A stretch of DNA of 64,000 nucleotides from Acidobacteriota bacterium (GTDB taxonomy: Bacteria > Actinomycetota > Acidimicrobiia > Acidimicrobiales > Ilumatobacteraceae). The stretch covers positions 1-64,000 of the forward strand of contig JAGWXX010000003.1 of NCBI GenBank assembly GCA_018969685.1, read 5' to 3'. How positions within the stretch are numbered: the stretch's first letter is position 1; each line of letters begins with the position of its first letter. This document shows positions 18,302-26,889 of the stretch, piece after piece. The notes under the pieces are model-generated. The model was not told where the DNA came from, did no database searches, and saw nothing but the letters and a program-made list of their open reading frames with translations. Position numbers and translations under genes: made by a program.

Positions 18302-18955
18302 TCAGAGGGAGCGCAGGGCGCCCAGAAAGGCGTCGAGGATCTCCCCCGCCGCCCGATCCACGCACCGCACGCGCCCCTCCAGCGACCCCGCCGGGGGGGC
18401 CGCGAGGATCGCCGCATGGTCGGGAGGCGACCACCGCCGGAACACGGTGCACTGGAACCGGGCGGTGCCACCCGCGCGGCGCTGGGAGATGCCCACGACC
18501 TTGGCCCCTGCCGCATCCACGACCTCGCCCGGTCCGACGGCCGCAAAGCAGACCTGCCGCCCCCACTCGTCCGACTCCAGCCGGCCGCGGTGCACCGAGG
18601 GCCCGTCGACGCCGAGCGCGGCCACGGCCCGGCACCACGCCTCGCCGATCCACCAGGACGACGACGAGACGTCGTCGGTCCACCACGGATCGCCGCGCCC
18701 GATGACGACGTCGATCCACGCGTGCTCGCCGGGGCGCAGCAGGACGAGGCCTCCGCCGCTCCGCCGCCGCACGACGTCGAGCCCCTGCCGCGCGCACTCG
18801 TCGGCATCGAGCAGCGACGGATCCTGCCGCGAACCCAGCACCGCGGCCGCCGCCGGGACGTCCACGCTCCACACCGTCCGGCCGGCCGGCAACTCGCGCC
18901 CGTGGAAGTCCCCGGCCGGTGCGACGACGCGCTCCAGCGGCCAGTCCGCGTTCAG
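18302..18955 (-). CDS. Lipoate/biotin-protein ligase family protein
   Basis: GDFHGRELPAGRTVWSVDVPAAAAVLGSRQ...LDVVRRRSGGGLVLLRPGEHAWIDVVIGRGDPWW (RRxSGGG motif). Start uncertain; CTG at 18955 overlaps the upstream stop, alternatively a downstream GTG. Confidence 0.75.
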   Translation of the reverse strand: MNADWPLERVVAPAGDFHGRELPAGRTVWSVDVPAAAAVLGSRQDPSLLDADECARQGLDVVRRRSGGGLVLLRPGEHAWIDVVIGRGDPWWTDDVSSSSWWIGEAWCRAVAALGVDGPSVHRGRLESDEWGRQVCFAAVGPGEVVDAAGAKVVGISQRRAGGTARFQCTVFRRWSPPDHAAILAAPPAGSLEGRVRCVDRAAGEILDAFLGALRSL

Positions 18956-19449
18956 GACGCCGCCGCGAGGTACTGCTTCCACGCGTCGGGCACGCGTCCC
19001 ACCGACACGGCGACCCACGCCGCCTCGCGCGGGGCGAGCGGCACCGATGCCAGGCGCATCCCCGCCTCCTCCGGCGTCCGGTCCCGCTTGCGCAGGTTGC
19101 ACGGGCGGCACGCCGCCGCGACGTTCTCCCACACGTGCTGTCCGCCGCGGGACCGCGGCACGACGTGGTCGATGGAGTCCGCGATGCCGCCGCAGTACTG
19201 GCACCGGCTCCCGTCGCGCAGGAAGACGGCCCTGCGGGACAGCGCGGTCCGCCGGTGGAACGGCACCCTGACCACGTACCGCAGCCGGATCACCAGCGGA
19301 CCCGGCATCGCGAGCCGCTCGGAGCGCACCGCGCTGCCGTCGTGCTCCACGATCTCCGCCTTGTCCTGCAGCACGAGGCACACCGCCCTCCGCGCAGGCA
19401 CCACGCTCAGCGGCTCGTACGTGGCGTTGAGCACGAGCGCGCTGCGCAC
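18952..19449 (-). CDS. HNH endonuclease family protein
   Basis: VRSALVLNATYEPLSVVPARRAVCLVLQDKAEIVE...RDGSRCQYCGGIADSIDHVVPRSRGGQHVWENVAAACRPCNLRKRDRTPEEAG. Confidence 0.9.
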   Translation of the reverse strand: MRSALVLNATYEPLSVVPARRAVCLVLQDKAEIVEHDGSAVRSERLAMPGPLVIRLRYVVRVPFHRRTALSRRAVFLRDGSRCQYCGGIADSIDHVVPRSRGGQHVWENVAAACRPCNLRKRDRTPEEAGMRLASVPLAPREAAWVAVSVGRVPDAWKQYLAAAS

Positions 19450-19454
19450 GACGG

Positions 19455-19730
19455 TCAGCCCGCTCGTCGCTGGCGGCGCGCCGCCGCGCGCCAGTCGCGG
19501 CACCACGCCAGGTAGTCGACGACGTCGCCCGGCTCGGGCTCGTGTCCGGTGGATCCGTACTGGGTCGACAGGCGGAACTCGAGGTACCGGCGGTCGGGCA
19601 GCGGCAGGAACGGCGGACGCCGCCACCATCCGTTGGGCGCGAGGCGCAGTACCTGGCGCACCGCGGTGCCCCACAGCCCGGGACGACGGGCGACGGCAGC
19701 GGCCGCCGCGAGTGCCGTCCGCGCGGTCAC
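19455..19730 (-). CDS. Conserved hypothetical protein (91 aa)
   Basis: RQVLRLAPNGWWRRPPFLPLPDRRYLEFRLSTQYGSTGHEPEPGDVVDYLAWCRDWR; GTG start overlaps the upstream stop (GTGA). Confidence 0.65.
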   Translation of the reverse strand: MTARTALAAAAAVARRPGLWGTAVRQVLRLAPNGWWRRPPFLPLPDRRYLEFRLSTQYGSTGHEPEPGDVVDYLAWCRDWRAAARRQRRAG

Positions 19731-20947
19731 GCCGGCCGGGGCTCCTTCGGGAGGCCGAGCACCATCTCGCCGATGATGTTGCGCTGGATCTCGGACGAGC
19801 CCGCGTAGATCGTGCCTGCGCGCGAATTGAGGAACGTCATCGACCAGCTCATCGAGCTGTTCGGCGATCCCGCGTCGTCGGTCTGAAACGCGCTCGACGG
19901 CTTGCGGCCGACGGGAACCAGCGCGTCGAGCCCCAGCAGGTCGACGCCGAGCTCCGTCGCGAGACGGTGGTACTCGCTCCAATAGACCTTGAAGATCGCG
20001 CCCTCGGGCCCCGGATGGTGCCCCGAGAGGAACCGGGTCAAGGTGCGCATGCCGAGGAAGCGCATGACCTGCACCTTCGAGTGCGCCCATGCGAGGCGCT
20101 GGCGGACGCGCGGGTCGTCCGTCATGCCGCGCTCGCGGGCGAGCGAGACCAGCCGGTCGAGCTCGGCCTGGAAGCGGATGGGCGCCGTCGCGGCCGCCTC
20201 GCCGCGCTCAAAGCCCAGCAGCCCCATCGCGACTGCCCAGCCGTTGTTCACGCCGCCGACGACGTTCTCCTTCGGGACGACGACGTCGGTGTAGAAGACC
20301 TCGTTGAACTCGCTCTCCCCCGACATCATCTTGATCGGACGGACCTCGACGCCCGGCTGCCGCATGTCGACGAGCAGGAACGAGATGCCCTTGTGCTTGG
20401 GGGCGGTCGCGTCGGTGCGCGCGAGCGTGAAGATGTGGTCGGCGAGGTGGCCCGCCGACGTCCAGATCTTCTGGCCGTTGAGGATCCACTGGTCGCCGTC
20501 GAGCTCGGCCCGCAGGCCGAGGTTGCCGAGGTCGCTGCCCGCATTCGGCTCGCTGTAGCCCTGGCACCAGCGGTCGTCACCCGAGATGATGCGCGGGAGA
20601 AAGTGGCGCTTCTGCTCCTCCGTGCCGAAGAGCAGCAGGGTGTTGCCCAGCATCTGGATCCCGAACACGTCGTTGGCGCCGCCGGTCGGCACGCCCGCCT
20701 TGGCGAACTCCTCGGCCACGATGACCTGCTCGAGGGCCGTCAACCCGCCGCCGCCGTACTCGACGGGCCAGCCGGGGGCGAGGTAGCCGGACGCCGCGAG
20801 CCGCGACCGCCACTCGTCGACGAAGCGCTCGAGCTCGTCGCCCTCCAGCGCGCCGGTGCCCCGCCAGTCCGCGGGCAGGTTCTCGGCGAGGAACGCACGA
20901 ACCTTCTCGCGGTACGCCGCTGCTTCGGGGCTGTAGGTCGGGTTCAT
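19727..20947 (-). CDS. Acyl-CoA dehydrogenase family protein
   Basis: LGNTLLLFGTEEQKRHFLPRIISGDDRWCQGYSEPNAGSDLGNLGLRAELDGDQWILNGQKIWTSAGHLADH...GTIYAGSSEIQRNIIGEMVLGLP. Confidence 0.95.
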   Translation of the reverse strand: MNPTYSPEAAAYREKVRAFLAENLPADWRGTGALEGDELERFVDEWRSRLAASGYLAPGWPVEYGGGGLTALEQVIVAEEFAKAGVPTGGANDVFGIQMLGNTLLLFGTEEQKRHFLPRIISGDDRWCQGYSEPNAGSDLGNLGLRAELDGDQWILNGQKIWTSAGHLADHIFTLARTDATAPKHKGISFLLVDMRQPGVEVRPIKMMSGESEFNEVFYTDVVVPKENVVGGVNNGWAVAMGLLGFERGEAAATAPIRFQAELDRLVSLARERGMTDDPRVRQRLAWAHSKVQVMRFLGMRTLTRFLSGHHPGPEGAIFKVYWSEYHRLATELGVDLLGLDALVPVGRKPSSAFQTDDAGSPNSSMSWSMTFLNSRAGTIYAGSSEIQRNIIGEMVLGLPKEPRPA

Positions 20948-20951
20948 CGCG

Positions 20952-21809
20952 TCAGACGCTAGTCGCCGACCGGGCGACCGCCGCCGCGCCGACGAGCGGG
21001 GCGCGGTCGCCGAGCCCGACCGGCGACACGCGGAATCCACGCAGGAACTCGAGGCCGGCGCAGCGATCGGCCTCCTCCTGCGCGGCGGCGAAGAAGTCGT
21101 CGCCGTAGCCGAGCGCCACCGATCCACCGACCACCGCGGTGCGCAGGTCGAGCAGCGCGCCGACCGTCACGAGGCCCCGGCCGACGAGCGCGCCCACGTC
21201 GCGACGGAGCTCCGCCGGCGCCTCCGCGGGGTGGCGCCCCGTCGCATCCCGGATCGCGGTACCCGACGCGTGCGCCTCCAGGCACCCGTTCGCGCCGCAC
21301 GCGCAGCGGCGTCCGCCGGGGACGACGATCACGTGGCCGACGTGCCCGGCGTTGCCGAGCCGGCCGGTGACGAGCGAGCCGCCGCTGACGATGCCTCCGC
21401 CGACCCCCGTGGACACGACCGCTCCCACCGCGTCGCGGCAGCCGGCGACGGCCCCGCACCACGTCTCGCCGAGGATCAGCGCCTGCGCATCGTTGGCGAC
21501 GGACGTGTGCAGACCGGTGGCCTCGGCGAGCGCGCGTCGCAGAGGGAAGCCCCGCCACTCGGGGATGTGGAGCGGGGACACGCGTTCGCCGCCCGGCTCC
21601 ATCGGGCCGCCGCAGCCGACGCCGCACGATGCGAGCCCGACCGGAGACCCCTGCACCTGCTCCTCCACGAGCCCGGCGAGCGCCGCCCAGACGCCGGTCG
21701 GGGGCGTCGGCACCTGGCCGCGGGTGAGGAGCTCGCCGTCATGGGCGACGACGCCCGCTGCGAGCTTGGTGCCGCCGATGTCGACGGCGAGATACCCGGC
21801 TGCCGCCAC
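20952..21809 (-). CDS. ROK family protein (glucokinase-like)
   Basis: LAVDIGGTKLAAGVV...GCGGPM...GVGGGIVSGGSLVTGRLGNAGHVGHVIVVPGGRRCACGANGCLEAHAS. Confidence 0.92.
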   Translation of the reverse strand: MAAAGYLAVDIGGTKLAAGVVAHDGELLTRGQVPTPPTGVWAALAGLVEEQVQGSPVGLASCGVGCGGPMEPGGERVSPLHIPEWRGFPLRRALAEATGLHTSVANDAQALILGETWCGAVAGCRDAVGAVVSTGVGGGIVSGGSLVTGRLGNAGHVGHVIVVPGGRRCACGANGCLEAHASGTAIRDATGRHPAEAPAELRRDVGALVGRGLVTVGALLDLRTAVVGGSVALGYGDDFFAAAQEEADRCAGLEFLRGFRVSPVGLGDRAPLVGAAAVARSATSV

Positions 21810-21824
21810 GCGGACGATCCGTGG

Positions 21825-22169
21825 CTAGTCGTTGCCGCGACGTTGCGCGCCGAAGGGCGTGCCGCGCAGCGCGCTGACGACGTCCTTGATGCCCGCCTTG
21901 CTGATCGCCCGCAATTGCCGCTCGATGACGAGCACGAAGGCCAGCATCACGAGGAAGCCGGCGAACGCGAGGAGGAAGTGCATCGCGAGCAGGAGCACCG
22001 TTGCGGCCAGCGACGCCACCGCGCCGAGCACCGACCAGGCGACGACGCGCCTGGAGTGCCGGTAGAGACCTGCCGGCGAGACCTTGGTCGCGAACTGCTC
22101 GTCGTGCTGCAGCTGCTCCTCGATCTGGCGCAGGATCCGTTGCTCGTCGTCCGACAGGGGCATCGCCAC
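21825..22169 (-). CDS. DUF3040-type membrane protein
   Basis: MPLSDDEQRILRQIEEQLQHDEQFATKVS followed by two TM segments. Confidence 0.85.
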   Translation of the reverse strand: MAMPLSDDEQRILRQIEEQLQHDEQFATKVSPAGLYRHSRRVVAWSVLGAVASLAATVLLLAMHFLLAFAGFLVMLAFVLVIERQLRAISKAGIKDVVSALRGTPFGAQRRGND

Positions 22170-22221
22170 CTCCGGCCGCAGTCTCGCACGGCGGGGGCAC
22201 CCCGCTCAACGCACGCGCCGA

Positions 22222-23475
22222 TCAGCGGTGCGGACCCCACGGCGACGCACCCGGCGGCGGCCGGTCGACCACCGCGCTCCCCGGGCCGATGGCGCCCGCC
22301 CCGAAGCGTGCCCGGATGCCGTCGAGGGCCCTCGTCGCCGCCAGCCAATCCGACTCGATCCCCGACACGGTCGCCTGGTCCGCGTCGAAGAGGCTGGCGA
22401 GGGGCTCGTCGCCGTCGAACGACCGGAGGCTCACGCCGGCGAGCCGCACCCCGCGGTGCGGCTCGGCATCGGCCAGCAATTCGTCGACCACCGCCATCAC
22501 GGCGGGCACGGTCGTGACTGCATGGTCGAGCGTCCGCGAGCGCGTGATGGCGTCCATGTCGCCGTACCGGATCTTCAGCACCACCGTCCGCGGTGCCAGT
22601 CCCTTCGTGCGGCAGCGGTGCGTCGCCGCATCGACCAGTCGGACGAGGTGCGCGCGGAGCGCCGCGGCGTCGGTGACGTCCCGCGCAAACGTCTCCTCGT
22701 TGCCCACCGACTTCGCCTCGCCGTCCGGCACCACCGGGCGGTCGTCCCTGCCGTCGGCCAGCGCGACCAGGTGGTGCGCCGCCGTCCTTCCGAGCGCAGC
22801 AGCGAGTGCGTCCGCTCCTGCCGCGGCGAGGTCGTCCACGGTGCGGATCCCGATCCGGTGGAGGCGCGCCAGGGTCGCGGGGCCCACGCCCCAGAGGGCC
22901 TCGACTTCGTGCGAGCGCACGAATGCCCGCTCCTCGCCGGGCTCCACCACCACGACCCCCGCACCGGGCAGCACCCCTGTAGCGGTTCCGCGCGGCTTGG
23001 CCCGCACCGAGGCGAGCTTCGCGACGAATTTGCAGCTTGCGACCCCCACGCTGCACGCGAGGCCGGTCGCTCCCGCGACCTCGCGGCGCACCGCGGCCGC
23101 GACGGCCGGCCCGTCGCCGTGGAGCCGTCTGGCACCGGTGACGTCGAGGAACGCCTCGTCCAACGACAGCCCCTCGACGAGCGGCGTGAAGCGATGGAAC
23201 ACCTCGAACACCTCGCGGGACACGGCTGCGTACGCCGCCAGATCGCCGGGGAGAAACACCGCCGCCGGACAGAGCCGGCGCGCGGCGCGGGACGGCATCG
23301 CCGAATGGATCCCGTACCGGCGCGCCTCGTACGACGCGGCCGCGACGACGCCCCGGTCCCCCGTCCCACCGACGACGACCGGCAGTCCCGCCAGCTCGGG
23401 TCTGCGCCGCAGCTCGACCGCCACGAAGAACATGTCCATGTCCACGTGGAGGATCGTCCGATGCGTGCCGTCCAC
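22222..23475 (-). CDS. dinB: DNA polymerase IV (Y-family)
   Basis: ILHVDMDMFFVAVELRRRPELAGLPVVVGG...GVVAAASYEARRYGIHSAMPSRAARRLCP...VEGLSLDEAFLDVTGA; start GTG 23475 or ATG 23508. Confidence 0.95.
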   Translation of the reverse strand: MDGTHRTILHVDMDMFFVAVELRRRPELAGLPVVVGGTGDRGVVAAASYEARRYGIHSAMPSRAARRLCPAAVFLPGDLAAYAAVSREVFEVFHRFTPLVEGLSLDEAFLDVTGARRLHGDGPAVAAAVRREVAGATGLACSVGVASCKFVAKLASVRAKPRGTATGVLPGAGVVVVEPGEERAFVRSHEVEALWGVGPATLARLHRIGIRTVDDLAAAGADALAAALGRTAAHHLVALADGRDDRPVVPDGEAKSVGNEETFARDVTDAAALRAHLVRLVDAATHRCRTKGLAPRTVVLKIRYGDMDAITRSRTLDHAVTTVPAVMAVVDELLADAEPHRGVRLAGVSLRSFDGDEPLASLFDADQATVSGIESDWLAATRALDGIRARFGAGAIGPGSAVVDRPPPGASPWGPHR

Positions 23476-23502
23476 AGGAGCTCCCCGTCGCCGAACCGCG
23501 TC

Positions 23503-23509
23503 TACCATA
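23503..23509. promoter_or_regulatory. Overlapping divergent -10 elements, dinB (-) / 23515 gene (+)
   Basis: TCTACCATAC: plus TACCAT (23503-23508), minus TATGGT (23509-23504). Confidence 0.45.
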
Positions 23510-23514
23510 CGGCC

Positions 23515-23784
23515 GTGGACGGATCGGGCGAGCGACCGTTGTCCGCCCTGCCGTCGAGGCCCGCGCGGGGGCTCGCCGTCGCAGCCATCGTGCTCGGTGG
23601 CGCGGCTGGCGGCGCCATCGGCCGTGCGCTCGTCGACCTGCAGTGCACCGGTGACTGCACCGTGCCCGCCGGGATCGGCATGCTCGTCGGCGCCGTCAGC
23701 GTCGCCTCCGGGATGGCCGTCGTCGCCGTGCTCGTCCTCCGTGCGATCGGCGAGTGGAGGCAGCTGGGCGATGACCGCGCCTGA
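23515..23784 (+). CDS. Small hypothetical membrane protein
   Basis: 89 aa with two hydrophobic helices (LAVAAIVLGGAAGGAIG, GIGMLVGAVSVASGMAVVAVLVLRAI); GTG start 6 nt after TACCAT. Confidence 0.55.
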   Translation: MDGSGERPLSALPSRPARGLAVAAIVLGGAAGGAIGRALVDLQCTGDCTVPAGIGMLVGAVSVASGMAVVAVLVLRAIGEWRQLGDDRA

Positions 23785-24577
23785 CGCGGGGGCCCGCGCG
23801 CTCCTCGCGGTCGCCGAGCGGCTCGCACGCGAGGCCGGTGCCGTCGCAGCGGACGGACGGCGCGGGGGCCTGCTTGACGTCCGCACCAAGACGACCGCGA
23901 CCGACATGGTCACCGAGTACGACCGGGCGTGCGAGCGCATCGTCGTCGACGGCATCCGCTCCGCGCGCCCGGACGACGCCATCGTCGGCGAGGAGGGCGC
24001 CCGCCACGCGGGAACGTCGCCCTACACGTGGTGCATCGATCCCATCGACGGCACGACCAACTTCCTCTACGACCTCCCGATGTGGGCCGTGTCGATCGGC
24101 GTCGCCGATGACGACGGTCCGCTCGCCGGCGTGGTCCACGTGCCGGCACGCGGGGAGACCTTCACCGCGGTTCGGGGCGGCGGAGCGGAGCTCAACGGCG
24201 ATCCGATCCGCTGCAACACCGGTGCCGTCCTCGAACGCGCGCTCGTCGCGACGGGATTCAGCTACGACGCCCCGTCACGGGTCCGCCAGGCGCTTCGCGT
24301 GTCGCGGATGATCGACAGGATCCGCGACGTCCGCAGGTTCGGAGCCGCGTCCATCGACCTCTGCTGGGTCGCATGCGGCCGGCTCGACGCGTACTTCGAG
24401 GAGAACCTGCACCCGTGGGACGTCGCCGCAGCCGACCTCATCGTCCGCGAAGCCGGCGGCCGGACGGGCGACTTCGCCGGAGGGCCGCTGCGACCCGCGC
24501 AGGTGCTCGCCGCCCCGCCCGCCATCTTCGACGGCCTGGCGGCACTCATCCGCGACGCCGACTCCGGCCACAATTGA
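23771..24577 (+). CDS. Inositol monophosphatase family protein
   Basis: DMVTEYDRACERIVVDGIRSARPDDAIVGEEGA...YTWCIDPIDGTTNFLYDLPMWAVSIGV...HPWDVAAADLIVREAGGR. Confidence 0.93.
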   Translation: MTAPDAGARALLAVAERLAREAGAVAADGRRGGLLDVRTKTTATDMVTEYDRACERIVVDGIRSARPDDAIVGEEGARHAGTSPYTWCIDPIDGTTNFLYDLPMWAVSIGVADDDGPLAGVVHVPARGETFTAVRGGGAELNGDPIRCNTGAVLERALVATGFSYDAPSRVRQALRVSRMIDRIRDVRRFGAASIDLCWVACGRLDAYFEENLHPWDVAAADLIVREAGGRTGDFAGGPLRPAQVLAAPPAIFDGLAALIRDADSGHN

Positions 24578-24581
24578 CCGC

Positions 24582-25262
24582 ATGGCAATCCGCATCCTGA
24601 CCGTCGAGGACGACGAACGGATCCGCACGTCCGTCCGGCTCGCCCTCGAGGACGAAGGATGGGAGGTCGATGAGGCGCCGACCGGCGAGGAAGCGCTCGC
24701 CGCGTTCCGGCGCGCGCCCGCCGACGTCGTGCTCGTCGACATCATGCTCCCGGGCATGAGCGGATTCGACCTCTGCCGCAACCTGCGGCGGTTCAGCGAC
24801 GTGCCGATCGTCGTCGTCACCGCACGGTCGGACACCCACGACGTCGTCGCCGGACTCGAGGCCGGCGCGGACGACTACCTCACGAAGCCGTTCGCCCCGA
24901 AGGAACTGTCGGCCCGCATCCGCGCACTGTTGCGGCGCGCGAGGCCGTCCGCCGGAGGGCACTCCCTGCTGGTGTTCGGCGACCTCGAGATCGTGCCCGA
25001 CGAGGGGCGCGTCACGCTCGCGGGCCGGGAGCTCTCCCTCACGAAGACCGAGTTCCGGCTGCTGTGCGAGCTCGCCCAGGATCCGGGCGGGGTGTTCAGC
25101 CGCGAGGTGCTCCTCGACCGCGTGTGGGGCTACGGCTACTTCGGCGACGGCAGGCTCGTCGACGTGCACGTCCGTCGGCTCCGCACGAAGGTCGAGGTCG
25201 ACCCGGCGCACCCGCGCCACATCGTGACGGTCCGCGGACTCGGCTACCGGCTGCAGCCGTGA
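24582..25262 (+). CDS. OmpR/PhoB-family response regulator
   Basis: ILTVEDDERIRTSVRLALEDEGWEVDEAPTGEEAL...VLVDIMLPGMSGFDLCRNLR...GADDYLTKPFAPKELSARIRALLRR...HVRRLRTKVEVDPAHPRHIVTVRGLGYRLQP. Confidence 0.96.
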   Translation: MAIRILTVEDDERIRTSVRLALEDEGWEVDEAPTGEEALAAFRRAPADVVLVDIMLPGMSGFDLCRNLRRFSDVPIVVVTARSDTHDVVAGLEAGADDYLTKPFAPKELSARIRALLRRARPSAGGHSLLVFGDLEIVPDEGRVTLAGRELSLTKTEFRLLCELAQDPGGVFSREVLLDRVWGYGYFGDGRLVDVHVRRLRTKVEVDPAHPRHIVTVRGLGYRLQP

Positions 25263-26755
25263 CGTCGCTCGATCCGGTCCGCGGCGCATCGCGGCGGCGC
25301 ATCGGCACGATCGCCCGCGCCGTCCGCCGCGTGGCGGCTCGCGTCGACCCACGGCGGGTCGGCGTGCGCAACAGGATCCTCGTCACCTTCCTCGGCGGCT
25401 CGTTCGTGCTCGGACTCGTCGCGACCCTCACCACCTACGGCGTCACCCGCACGCGGCTCGTGGAGCAGCAGGAGGAGGTCGCAGTGGAGCGGGCGGTGCT
25501 CGCGGCGCGGCGCGCGGGCGCCGAGCTCGCCGTCTCGCCGTCCGACCTGGCTGGCGCCGTCGCGCGCGCGGGCGGGGCGCCGCGCGTCGTGGTGGCGCCG
25601 TGGTCGACGGCCTCGTCCAGTGGGCTCGTGGGCACGGACGACGTGCCCGCGGCACTGCTGGAGCGGGTGCACGTCGGGCGGGTCGCCGCATCCATGGTCG
25701 CCCCGTTCGGGGAGGGGCAGGCCGTGGTGGTCGGCGTCCCCCTCGCAACGTCGGGGGCGTCGTACTTCGAGTTCAGCAGCCTCGACGGCGTGAACTCCTC
25801 CCTCGACAGCCTCCGCACCTCGCTCGCCTTCTCGCTCGCCATCACCGCCGCCGTCGGCGCCATCCTCGCAATGTCGGCCTCGCGCGGCGCCGTCCGGCCG
25901 CTGTCGAACGCCGCGCAGGCCGCGCGCGCCATCGCCGATGGCCGCCTGGACACCCGCCTCGAGGCCACCGACGATCCCGACCTCCGCGCGCTGACCAGCG
26001 CGTTCAACGACATGGCGCGCTCGCTGCAGGACCGCGTCGACCGCGACGTCCGGTTCGCATCGAACGTGAGCCACGAGCTCCGCTCGCCGTTGATGACCCT
26101 CGCGGCGTCGGTCGAGGTCATGCAGTCGCGCCGCGACGAATTGCCCGAGCGCTCGCGGGCGGCGCTCGACCTGCTGGCCGGCGACGTCGACCGCTTCCGG
26201 CGCCTCGTCGAGGACCTGCTCGAGATCTCGCGCTACGACGCCGGCGCCGTCCGCCTCCTCCGCGAGCCGCTCCTGCTCACCGAGTTCGTGCGGCAGGCGG
26301 TGGCCGCGAGCTCGCTGCCCGCCACACCGGTCGCCGAGTCGGGCGACGTCGCGTCGATGGTGGTCCACGGCGACCGCCGCCGCCTCGCGCGCGTGGTGGC
26401 GAACCTCATCGACAACGCCCGTGTGCACGGCGGCGGCCGACCGGCCGTGACGGTGCAGCCCGCGGACGGCGAGCCGCCGACTCACGCGCAGATCGTCGTG
26501 ACCGACGAGGGCGACGGGTTGATCGAGGGCGAGGCCGCCGGCATCTTCGAGCGCTTCTCCCGCGGCGGCACCGCGGGACGGCGCGCGAAGCAGGACGGCG
26601 CCGGGCTCGGCCTCGCCCTCGCGCTCGAGCACGTCGCACTGCACGGCGGCCGCATCTGGGCGGCGAACCGGACCGACGGGATCCGGGGCGCCCGCTTCGT
26701 CGTGGAACTGCCGATCGAGGTCCGCAGCGCGGCGTACCATGGCGACGAGCGATGA
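25259..26755 (+). CDS. HAMP-domain sensor histidine kinase
   Basis: RFASNVSHELRSPLMTLAASVEVMQSRRDELPE (H-box), VANLIDNARVHG (N-box), GAGLGLALALEHVALHGG (G2); two TM helices; GTG start overlaps the RR stop. Confidence 0.95.
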   Translation: MTSLDPVRGASRRRIGTIARAVRRVAARVDPRRVGVRNRILVTFLGGSFVLGLVATLTTYGVTRTRLVEQQEEVAVERAVLAARRAGAELAVSPSDLAGAVARAGGAPRVVVAPWSTASSSGLVGTDDVPAALLERVHVGRVAASMVAPFGEGQAVVVGVPLATSGASYFEFSSLDGVNSSLDSLRTSLAFSLAITAAVGAILAMSASRGAVRPLSNAAQAARAIADGRLDTRLEATDDPDLRALTSAFNDMARSLQDRVDRDVRFASNVSHELRSPLMTLAASVEVMQSRRDELPERSRAALDLLAGDVDRFRRLVEDLLEISRYDAGAVRLLREPLLLTEFVRQAVAASSLPATPVAESGDVASMVVHGDRRRLARVVANLIDNARVHGGGRPAVTVQPADGEPPTHAQIVVTDEGDGLIEGEAAGIFERFSRGGTAGRRAKQDGAGLGLALALEHVALHGGRIWAANRTDGIRGARFVVELPIEVRSAAYHGDER

Positions 26756-26889
26756 CCCGACTGCACGGCACCCTGCTCGCCCTGGTGTTCGTCTCGGCCG
26801 TTGCGTCCCTCGCCGGCTGCGGAATCCCGAACGACCGCGAGCCCACCGACCTCGAGCCCGCCGGAACGACGACGACGGTGCAGCCGTGA
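26752..26889 (+). CDS. Very small lipoprotein (45 aa)
   Basis: MTRLHGTLLALVFVSAVASLAGCGIPNDREPTDLEPAGTTTTVQP: signal peptide + lipobox LAGC; translationally coupled to HK (ATGA) and glpK (GTGA). Confidence 0.7.
   Translation: MTRLHGTLLALVFVSAVASLAGCGIPNDREPTDLEPAGTTTTVQP

Noticed and set aside
18952-19449. HNH endonuclease as a mobile intron/restriction or phage-defence gene
   Set aside because: No intron, methyltransferase, integrase or other defence genes nearby; it sits in a housekeeping operon by start/stop overlaps and resembles the common standalone actinobacterial HNH family.
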